NCBI GenBank assembly: GCA_964469155.1
Contig: CAYXXU010000012.1
Coordinates: 1 to 64,000 of the forward strand
Direction of reading: 5' to 3'
DNA from: CAIWKO01 sp964469155
GTDB taxonomy: Bacteria > Bacteroidota > Bacteroidia > Bacteroidales > CAIWKO01
DNA length: 64,000 nt
Below are positions 57,409 to 64,000 of this stretch, piece by piece. The first letter of the stretch is position 1. Each line of letters opens with the position of its first letter. The position numbers were made by a program, and so were the translations under genes. The notes beneath the pieces were generated by a model, which did not search any database, was not told where the DNA came from, and worked only from the letters and a program-made list of their open reading frames with translations.

Positions 57409-59280
57409 ATGTGTGGAATTTGTGGAATAATAGGCAATAATTTGCCTGTTCAGGAGAAAAGTATTCGAAAAATGATGCAACTTCAAAAGCATCGTGGCCC
57501 TGATGATGAAGGAGTGTTTGTAGAAAAGAATGTGGGTCTTGGTTTTGTCAGATTGAGCATCATTGATTTAAGCCTGGCCGGACATCAGCCTATGTTCAGC
57601 CATGATCAGCGATATGTAATAGTTTTTAATGGAGAGATCTATAATTATATTGAGCTGCGTGAAAATCTTAAGAAAGAAGGACATATTTTCCAAACCAATA
57701 CCGATACCGAAGTTCTTCTAAATTCTTATTTATATTGGGGTAAAGAATGTTTAAATCACTTTAATGGCATGTGGGCCTTTGTAATTTATGATCGGGAAGA
57801 AAGGAAGATTTTTGCTGCACGTGACCGCTATGGCATCAAACCATTTTATTATTTTATAAACCATGATTTTTTCGCATTTGCCTCTGAAATACCACCTCTT
57901 TTAAGTCTTTTACCCTCCAAGCCAACTCCTGACGATCAAAGTATTTTTGACTATTTGGTTTTTAATCGTACAGATCAAAATGAACATACCTTTTTTAAAG
58001 AAATCAGAAAACTTCAGCACGGACATTGTATTTCCATAGACATTGGCAAGTCTGTTAAGGAGCAGATTTCGTTAAGGGAAGATATTTCTCTGAAAATTGA
58101 AAAATGGTACAACCTAAGGGATAAGGTAGATAACGGGATGGGATTTCAGTCTGCAGAGGAGTTTCGGGAAGTATTCCGTTCGTCTGTTGGGTTGCGCTTG
58201 CGCAGCGATGTTCCTGTTGGTGTCTGTCTGAGCGGGGGAATGGATTCATCTGCCATTGTTTCGTGTATTTTAAAAGATTTTGCCATTAAAGATTTGCAAA
58301 CATTCTCTGTGGTTTTTGGTGAACATGTTAAGACAGATGAAACGAGATTCATTAAATTATACGAAGACAAGGTTTACAAACAACATTTTAATAAGATAGA
58401 CGCGCAGACATTTGAAACGGGAATTGAGGATTTCGTTCGGGCATTGGGTGAACCGGTGCCGAGTGGAGGGCCTTTTGCCCAATTTAATGTCATGAAGATA
58501 GCCAAAGGAAATGTTACTGTATTGCTTGATGGACAAGGAGCCGATGAAATTCTGGGTGGGTATAAGTATTTTTGGGGTTTTTATTATAATGAGTTGATCA
58601 GAAAATTCAAAATTTTACAATTATTTAAGGAAATGAAGAATGGAGGTGATAACTTTTACAAATTATCTACCTCTTTTTTTTATGCAATACCTTCCGGACT
58701 GAGAACCTATTTGAAGGCGAGAGATATCGGCCATTTTATTGCACCGGAATTTAAAAAAGAGTTTTCTTCTTTAAGTACATTGGCAGATGATTTATACTCT
58801 GCCAGGAGTTTAAACCAGGCTTTGTTTAATCATATCGAATATAAATTGGAACATTTGCTTAAATGGGAAGACAGAAATGCAATGTGGTTCGGATTGGAAT
58901 CAAGGGTTCCCTTTCTCGATTTCAGAATGGTAGAAAAAGCTCTTAAGACAAAATCTTCTATGTTGATGAATAGTGGCTTTACAAAAGATCTGCTGAGAAA
59001 GTCGATGCGAGGGGATGTGCCGGAAACCATAATTAACAGAAGGGTTAAAGTCGGATTTGGCGCCCCGAAAAAAGAATGGTTTGAAGAACCTGGCGTAAAT
59101 AACTATATTTTAAATGTAATAATGGGCCATAAAGATTTCCTGTCTGATTATTTTATCTGGGACCATATTATTAAGGCAGTTCAGGAACATGTTCATAAAA
59201 AGAAGGATAACAGTTCGATTCTTTGGAAGGCATTTAATCTTGCACTATGGCAAAAGACGTACTCGGGAAATTTAAAGTAG
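57409..59280 (+). CDS. asnB: Asparagine synthase (glutamine-hydrolysing), amidotransferase
   Basis: 623 residues. Cys2 nucleophile in MCGICGIIG, glutaminase motifs HRGPDDEGVF and IVFNGEIYNY, the PP-loop SGGMDSSAIVS (about 275) and LLDGQGADEILGGY. It has all parts needed to move glutamine nitrogen to an acyl-adenylate. In capsule and exosortase-linked loci such paralogues are thought to amidate sugars or peptides, so the substrate need not be aspartate. Its last 34 bp overlap the next gene in another frame. Confidence 0.87.
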   Translation: MCGICGIIGNNLPVQEKSIRKMMQLQKHRGPDDEGVFVEKNVGLGFVRLSIIDLSLAGHQPMFSHDQRYVIVFNGEIYNYIELRENLKKEGHIFQTNTDTEVLLNSYLYWGKECLNHFNGMWAFVIYDREERKIFAARDRYGIKPFYYFINHDFFAFASEIPPLLSLLPSKPTPDDQSIFDYLVFNRTDQNEHTFFKEIRKLQHGHCISIDIGKSVKEQISLREDISLKIEKWYNLRDKVDNGMGFQSAEEFREVFRSSVGLRLRSDVPVGVCLSGGMDSSAIVSCILKDFAIKDLQTFSVVFGEHVKTDETRFIKLYEDKVYKQHFNKIDAQTFETGIEDFVRALGEPVPSGGPFAQFNVMKIAKGNVTVLLDGQGADEILGGYKYFWGFYYNELIRKFKILQLFKEMKNGGDNFYKLSTSFFYAIPSGLRTYLKARDIGHFIAPEFKKEFSSLSTLADDLYSARSLNQALFNHIEYKLEHLLKWEDRNAMWFGLESRVPFLDFRMVEKALKTKSSMLMNSGFTKDLLRKSMRGDVPETIINRRVKVGFGAPKKEWFEEPGVNNYILNVIMGHKDFLSDYFIWDHIIKAVQEHVHKKKDNSSILWKAFNLALWQKTYSGNLK

Positions 59281-60365
59281 TATTTTCATTAGATTATGAA
59301 ATTCATGGTAATGGAGATGGTGATCCTTATGAATTAATGATCGAACCTACTGAGCGACTATTGAATCTTATGGGAAAATACCATGCAAAACTTACCATAT
59401 TTGCTGATGTGGCTCAAATAAGTAAGTTTAAAGAATATTTTGAGCGCGAAGGTGTTGATAAATTTCATTATAAGAAAATTGAAAATCAATTAAGGCAAAG
59501 CATTATCTCAGGGCACGATGTTCAATTGCATGTTCATTCTTCTTTTTTTAAGTCATATTTCGACGGCCGCCGCTGGGTTCAATCGTGGCCGGAATACAAT
59601 TTAGCTGCATTAAGTTTTTCACAAATTGAGTCCTATATAAAGTTCGGAAAGAATTTCCTGGAATCTATTATTAAACCAGTTTTCCCCGAATATCAATGTC
59701 AGGTATTCCGGGCCGCAAACTGGTCGATGCATCCAAGTGCAAACATTTTAAAGGCATTGGACAATTGCGGTTTTAAAATGGATTCCTCGGTTTATAAATG
59801 GGGTATTCAGAAAGGGAATGCAACCTATGATTACACCAATTCTTTTCAACAAATTTTACCTTATCCCGCGAATTTTTCTGATATTAATTTATTCAGCAAG
59901 GACTCTCCCATATTTGAAGTCCCTATATTTTGTGAACGTAAAAATATTCTTTCATTTATTACCCTAATTAGAATATTTAGGGCTACAAGGGCCTTTTTTC
60001 ATAAACACGAAAATAACACAGATGCAGCGAAACAGGGAGTTAAAAGAAAAAATATAGTTTTAAAAAGTTGGAGTTTGTTGATTTCAATTGTGTCAGCATT
60101 ATTTTCAAAACATCCTAGAAAACTTGATTTTAACCAATTAACCGCCAGGCAGCAAATAAAGGCGGTTAAAAGCATTGCCGAGCAGCATAAAAATCATTTG
60201 CTCGACGTTCCGGTTGTGTTTATTGGGCATAGTAAGACTTATGTGGAGCAAAATGAAAATATCCTTGAAAAAGTTTTGATTTATATTGCAGGGCAGCGCG
60301 ATATGTGTTTTTCAAAATATTCTGAAATAGAAACGGAACCCTATAGATTTTATTATGAAAAATAA
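59247..60365 (+). CDS. Polysaccharide deacetylase-like protein 2
   Basis: 372 residues, ATG 59247 inside the 3' end of asnB. VFSLDYEIHGNGDGD replaces the usual TFDDG motif, and SGHDVQLHVHSSFF corresponds to the HxxxH metal motif; VFRAANWSMHPS fits the RPP-like arginine motif. It is closest to the divergent WalW-like NodB branch found in exopolysaccharide loci. No signal peptide. Activity is plausible but the altered first motif leaves the catalytic base uncertain. Confidence 0.7.
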   Translation: MAKDVLGKFKVVFSLDYEIHGNGDGDPYELMIEPTERLLNLMGKYHAKLTIFADVAQISKFKEYFEREGVDKFHYKKIENQLRQSIISGHDVQLHVHSSFFKSYFDGRRWVQSWPEYNLAALSFSQIESYIKFGKNFLESIIKPVFPEYQCQVFRAANWSMHPSANILKALDNCGFKMDSSVYKWGIQKGNATYDYTNSFQQILPYPANFSDINLFSKDSPIFEVPIFCERKNILSFITLIRIFRATRAFFHKHENNTDAAKQGVKRKNIVLKSWSLLISIVSALFSKHPRKLDFNQLTARQQIKAVKSIAEQHKNHLLDVPVVFIGHSKTYVEQNENILEKVLIYIAGQRDMCFSKYSEIETEPYRFYYEK

Positions 60366-61251
60366 GATAATCCCATCCCTAAAAAAAAACAAATTCATTG
60401 TTAGTATTTATCAAATATTAAAAAAACGAAAGAAAGATATTCAATTTGCAATATCAAAAAGGGTTTCGAATCAATTAAATTTTAATGATCTTATCAATGA
60501 ATTTCCCGGGTGTGGTTTAAAACCCGGCGATAAAATTGTTGTTAATTGTTCGTTATCTTCTATGGGCGTTGTGGTGGGGGGTGCCCAAACTGTTATAAAG
60601 GCATTGAAGGATTTTATTACAGACGAAGGCCTTATTGTTATGCCATCCTATCCGCATAGAGGCATGTATGATTATCTTGAAAATTATAAAACATTCAATG
60701 TATTAACAACTCCCTCGCAAAATGGTGCAATTACCGAAGAATTTCGTTTAAGTGAGGGGGTTTACAGAAGCCTGCATCCAACTCATCCGCTCTGTATCTG
60801 GGGGAAAAATGCCCGGGATATCTCTCTTGGGCATGAGAACTCTAAATCGCCTTATGATATTCATTCCCCGTATAAAAAATTACTGGATATGGATGTGACA
60901 AATTTTTGTATAGGGGTAGATTTTGAACACATGATTATGATCCGGGTAATTGATGATTTATTCGAAAATTATCCCGCATTTATGTATTTTGATGATAAAA
61001 CCTATAAAGTTCCGGTCATAGGCTACAATGGGGAACAGTTACTAGTGGAAACGAAATGCCATGATCCCCAAAAAGCTCTTGTCCGGCACAATATGAATCT
61101 ATACAAATATATGGTTACTGACATAATAACCGGAAAACTTGGAAAGGCCAAAACCATTACCCTGTCTTCCCGGAAAATGTTTGGGCACCAAATGGCTTTA
61201 TCCGATAGAGGCATCTGGCCATATTATGATTATGGGTTTATAAAACAATAA
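60355..61251 (+). CDS. AAC(3)-family N-acetyltransferase-like protein
   Basis: 298 residues, 11-bp overlap with the previous gene. GDKIVVNCSLSSMGVVVGG, LIVMPSYPHRGMYDY, LHPTHPLCIWGKNA with the family's active-site His, and CIGVDFEHMIMIRVIDDL. The fold is that of aminoglycoside 3-N-acetyltransferases (PF02522), but its place in a polysaccharide operon points to acetylation of an amino sugar, not drug resistance. The N-terminal about 40 residues are extra and basic. Confidence 0.82.
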   Translation: MKNKIIPSLKKNKFIVSIYQILKKRKKDIQFAISKRVSNQLNFNDLINEFPGCGLKPGDKIVVNCSLSSMGVVVGGAQTVIKALKDFITDEGLIVMPSYPHRGMYDYLENYKTFNVLTTPSQNGAITEEFRLSEGVYRSLHPTHPLCIWGKNARDISLGHENSKSPYDIHSPYKKLLDMDVTNFCIGVDFEHMIMIRVIDDLFENYPAFMYFDDKTYKVPVIGYNGEQLLVETKCHDPQKALVRHNMNLYKYMVTDIITGKLGKAKTITLSSRKMFGHQMALSDRGIWPYYDYGFIKQ

Positions 61252-61386
61252 GGGATGCCTGACATTTTTTTTGATCTGGAAGCTTACAAAAAGCATTTTA
61301 TAACCATAGTTATTTCGTTTTGAACAGGAATATAAAAAAAACCAGGCCTCAGCCTTAAGATTGGCGATTCGAAGATAAAAAATGAA

Positions 61387-62415
61387 GTGAAATTAAACAC
61401 CCCGTTTAATCAGAAAATGAACGTACTGATTGATAAGGACGTACCTGTTCAAAAATGGAAGGAATTTATTGATGCCAGTGTGTTTGCTTCACCATTTCAA
61501 ACCCCCGGATTTTATAAATTTTTTAATTCACAGCCCGGCCTTTCGGCAAATGTTTTTGCAATAGAACAAAATGGGACATTAAAATCGCTTTGCGTTGTTA
61601 CCTTGCAAAAGGAAAAAGGCATAAAGGGTTATTTTACCCGCAGAGCGATTATTTATGGGGGGCCGGTTTTAGCCAATGATGATTTTTACCCGGCTTACGA
61701 ATTAATAACAGCGATAAATAAGTTTTTCAAAAGAAGATCAATCTATGCAGAGACCAGAAATTTTTTTGATTATAACCATTTTCAAACTGTTTTTGATCAG
61801 TTACACTGGAAATTTGTTCCCTATCTTAATTTTCAGATCGATTTAGAGAGCAAAACACATGACGATCTGATCGCTGCCATGAATTATAACAGACGGCGCG
61901 AACTTAAAATGAGCCTGAAAGCAGGGGTGATGTATTCAGAGTGCGCTAACCATAAAGATTTTCTTGACTTGTTCGATATTCTGTCAAATTTGTACAAGAC
62001 CCGTGTAAAACTTCCTCTTCCTGATGTAAATTACTTTCAGCAGCTTATTGAAAATGGATTGGCAAAAGTTTTTATTGTGAAGCATAACGAAAAGGTAATC
62101 GGAGGTAGCATTTGCCCTTTTTTGCCGGGGAGATCTATCTATACCTATTATTATTGTGGCATCAGAGACTATCATCCTAAAATTTTCCCTACACATGTGG
62201 CTATTTGGGCTGCATTGGAATTTGCTTTGCAGCATGGTATAAAGATGTTTGACTTTATGGGTGCCGGACAGCCCAATCAGGAATATGGGGTAAGAAAATA
62301 TAAATCAGAGTTTGGGGGCGAACAACTTGAGTATGGCAGATATGTTAAAATATTTAACCCCTTCCTTTTCCATGTGGGAAAAACAGCCTTACATGTTTTA
62401 AGAAAGATAAAGTAA
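61387..62415 (+). CDS. FemAB/BioF2-like acyltransferase (GNAT fold)
   Basis: 342 residues from GTG 61387; ATG 61417 (MNVLIDKDVPVQKW) gives 332 residues and may be the true start. FASPFQTPGFYKFFNS, YNRRRELKMSLKAGV, LPDVNYFQQLIENGLAKVFI, VIGGSICPFLPGRSIYTYYY and FDFMGAGQPNQEYGVRKYKS match the FemAB/Acetyltransf_6 family, which transfers aminoacyl or acyl groups to cell-wall precursors or sugars. FemAB proteins recur in exosortase-associated polysaccharide loci. A 135-bp gap precedes it without recognised elements. TAATG junction to the next gene. Confidence 0.8.
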   Translation: MKLNTPFNQKMNVLIDKDVPVQKWKEFIDASVFASPFQTPGFYKFFNSQPGLSANVFAIEQNGTLKSLCVVTLQKEKGIKGYFTRRAIIYGGPVLANDDFYPAYELITAINKFFKRRSIYAETRNFFDYNHFQTVFDQLHWKFVPYLNFQIDLESKTHDDLIAAMNYNRRRELKMSLKAGVMYSECANHKDFLDLFDILSNLYKTRVKLPLPDVNYFQQLIENGLAKVFIVKHNEKVIGGSICPFLPGRSIYTYYYCGIRDYHPKIFPTHVAIWAALEFALQHGIKMFDFMGAGQPNQEYGVRKYKSEFGGEQLEYGRYVKIFNPFLFHVGKTALHVLRKIK

Positions 62416-63506
62416 TGAATATCCTTATCGACATCGGCCATCCCGCCCATGTGCATTATTATCGTAACCTGGCCACCGGGCTTGAAGCCAAAGGGCATAA
62501 GGTGTTCTGGTCTGTGAAAGACCTTGTGCCGGCAAAAAAACTACTCGATTATTATGGCTTCACCTACCTTGTGTTGCCTTCAAAAAAAGATGGCCTGTTG
62601 GGTAAGATCATCAATCAGATTAAGTATGATATTCTTATTCTGAAGTTTTGTCGAAAACATAGAATCGATATGGCAATCGGCACTTCAGTTACCATTGCCC
62701 ATGTATCACGAATTTCAAAGGTAAAATCGGTGGTTTTCGACGACGACGATGATGCCGTGCAGCCTTTGGTGACCAAATATGTGCAGCCATTTGCCGATAC
62801 TGTGGTTTCGCCCGATGTGCTCAGGGGAAAAAGAAAACGTACCGATACCGTTTATTACCCGGGCTATCACGAATTGGCCTACCTGCATCCAAAACGCTTT
62901 TCTCCTGACCCCGAAGTATTGAAAGAAGCCGGATTAATGCCGGGCGAACCTTTTTTTATAATGCGCTTCAATGTTTTTAAGGCCCATCACGATGTAGGCA
63001 TACAAGGATTGTCGCTGGAGCAAAAGCTGCAACTGATTTCGATTTTGAAACCTCACGGAAAAATACTGATCACCACCGAAAGAGACATTGAGCCCGAACT
63101 ACAGGAATACCAGCTAAAGATAAGTCCCGAAAAGGCACATTCGTTGATGTCGTTTGCAAAAATCTTCCTGGGCGACAGCCAGACCATGACCTCAGAAGCT
63201 GCTGTTATGGGTGTGCCCTCACTGCGATGCAATTCATTTGCCGGCCGGATTGCTTACCTTGAAGAAGAAGAAAAAAAATATGGCCTCACGTATGCTTTCC
63301 TCCCTTCGGGGTTCGACCAACTTTTGGTCAGGCTCGACGAAATGCTTTCCACAACCGGTTTACAGGAAGAATGGCACAGGCGCAGACAAAAAATGCTGAA
63401 CGATAAGATTGATGTTACCTCTTTTTGGCTCTGGTTTGTTGAAAATTATCCTGAGAGCATCAAAAAAACGGAAGACAATACTAATTTTTGGAAAAGATAT
63501 CAATAG
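62415..63506 (+). CDS. DUF354-family glycosyltransferase-like protein
   Basis: 363 residues. NILIDIGHPAHVHYYRNL start, FDDDDDAVQPLVTKY and the late GDSQTMTSEAAVMGVPSLR segment are typical of DUF354 (PF04007), GT-B-like proteins of archaeal and bacterial polysaccharide loci. Sugar-nucleotide specificity unknown. It is clearly more GC-rich than the genes before it and is followed after 4 bp by the wecB-type gene. Confidence 0.85.
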   Translation: MNILIDIGHPAHVHYYRNLATGLEAKGHKVFWSVKDLVPAKKLLDYYGFTYLVLPSKKDGLLGKIINQIKYDILILKFCRKHRIDMAIGTSVTIAHVSRISKVKSVVFDDDDDAVQPLVTKYVQPFADTVVSPDVLRGKRKRTDTVYYPGYHELAYLHPKRFSPDPEVLKEAGLMPGEPFFIMRFNVFKAHHDVGIQGLSLEQKLQLISILKPHGKILITTERDIEPELQEYQLKISPEKAHSLMSFAKIFLGDSQTMTSEAAVMGVPSLRCNSFAGRIAYLEEEEKKYGLTYAFLPSGFDQLLVRLDEMLSTTGLQEEWHRRRQKMLNDKIDVTSFWLWFVENYPESIKKTEDNTNFWKRYQ

Positions 63507-63510
63507 AATA

Positions 63511-64000
63511 ATGAAGATAATTTCGGTAGTAGGCGCCCGTCCGAATTTTATGAAAATTGCCCCCTTTATCAGGGCGATCGAAGCCTATAATAAGGAGCAA
63601 CAGCACAAGATCGAACACCTGTTGGTGCATACCGGTCAGCATTACGATGATCGTATGTCGAAACAGTTTTTTACGGAACTGAACATTCCTGATGCCCATA
63701 TCAACCTGGGAGTGGGTTCGGGTTCGCATGCCGAACAAGTGGGCCTGACCATGATTGAGTTTGAAAAGGTGCTGAAGGCCGAAAAGCCCGATTGGGTGGT
63801 TTTGGTGGGCGATGTGAATGCTACCCTTGCCTGTTCGGTGACTGCCAAAAAGGAGTGGATAAAATGTTGCCATATTGAAGCCGGATTGAGATCGGGCGAT
63901 ATTACCATGCCCGAGGAAGTGAACCGTCTGGTAACTGATCGCCTGTCTGACCTGTTGCTCACCCCTGACCTGATGTCGTCAGAAAACCTCCGGAAAGAAG
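63511..64000 (+). CDS. wecB: UDP-GlcNAc 2-epimerase, non-hydrolysing (3' partial)
   Basis: 163 complete codons from ATG 63511 before the window ends. VVGARPNFMKIAPF, HTGQHYDDRMSKQFF, VLVGDVNATLACSV and CHIEAGLRSGDITMPEE are hallmark motifs of WecB-type enzymes, which convert UDP-GlcNAc to UDP-ManNAc. It extends past the window. With the UDP-GlcNAc-type 4-epimerase, it suggests N-acetylhexosamines in the polymer. Confidence 0.93.
   Translation, partial: MKIISVVGARPNFMKIAPFIRAIEAYNKEQQHKIEHLLVHTGQHYDDRMSKQFFTELNIPDAHINLGVGSGSHAEQVGLTMIEFEKVLKAEKPDWVVLVGDVNATLACSVTAKKEWIKCCHIEAGLRSGDITMPEEVNRLVTDRLSDLLLTPDLMSSENLRKE

Noticed and set aside
60355..61251. Aminoglycoside resistance gene
   Set aside because: Only the fold is shared. 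The gene is translationally coupled into a polysaccharide operon, so sugar acetylation is the simpler reading.
61255..61323. 22-codon ORF in the gap before the FemAB-like gene
   Set aside because: Too short, no homology recognised by eye, and it ends before any coupled start.

Overview
The window looks like a chromosomal segment of a Bacteroidota bacterium, probably an environmental Bacteroidales/Marinilabiliales-type organism (the exact lineage cannot be fixed from sequence alone). Three things point there. Large secreted proteins end in type IX secretion (T9SS) type-A sorting tails with the YPNP motif. A UpxY-type NusG paralogue heads the polysaccharide locus. TAnnTTTG promoter -7 boxes stand in front of several genes. 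No rRNA, tRNA, CRISPR array or insertion sequence was recognised.

Region 1 (1-24.25 kb) is a block of giant modular surface/secreted proteins, mostly on the + strand and each with its own promoter and rho-independent terminator. The first protein (cut by the window edge) and the second (1636-6195) end in a C-terminal module of about 200 residues carrying two dockerin-like calcium loops instead of the usual T9SS tail. The others (6343-8850, 10543-17229, 17481-19277, 19504-24144) end in canonical T9SS tails. They are built from shuffled modules: Ig/PKD-like, FN3, GEVED, lamin-tail, chitobiase-C, beta-helix and jelly-roll anchor domains. The 10543 and 19504 genes share an apparently identical 1,598-bp 3' end including the terminator, a recent duplication or gene conversion flanking the related 17481 gene. 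A small minus-strand FN3 protein (9001-9624) and an 11-copy 21-bp tandem repeat (9747-9977) lie in the middle.

Region 2 (24.3-28.9 kb) is a compact peptide-modification/export-like module: a PqqD-like protein, an HPr-kinase-like P-loop kinase, an S26 signal-peptidase domain fused to an ABC exporter, and a convergent NTP_transf_5 nucleotidyltransferase. No precursor peptide is evident.

Region 3 (29.0-64 kb) is a long, low-GC, all-plus-strand capsule/exopolysaccharide cluster of about 33 closely packed genes. It has UpxY, a Wza-like export lipoprotein, a Wzc-like tyrosine kinase with an 11-fold Tyr-Gly tail, Wzx, Wzy, several glycosyltransferases and a GtrA/GT2/GT-C cassette. Nucleotide-sugar genes include two SDR epimerases, two FdtA/WxcM ketoisomerases, two DegT aminotransferases, gmd and an RmlC-like epimerase. 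Modification genes include left-handed beta-helix acyltransferases, polysaccharide deacetylases, two asparagine-synthetase-type proteins, a PaaK-like ligase, an AAC(3)-like acetyltransferase and a FemAB-like protein. A CitE-MaoC-CitE trio in the middle may make an unusual acyl group for a sugar. The cluster runs into a DUF354 protein and a wecB-type 2-epimerase that leaves the window; these last genes are visibly more GC-rich. No initiating phosphoglycosyltransferase was recognised in the window.
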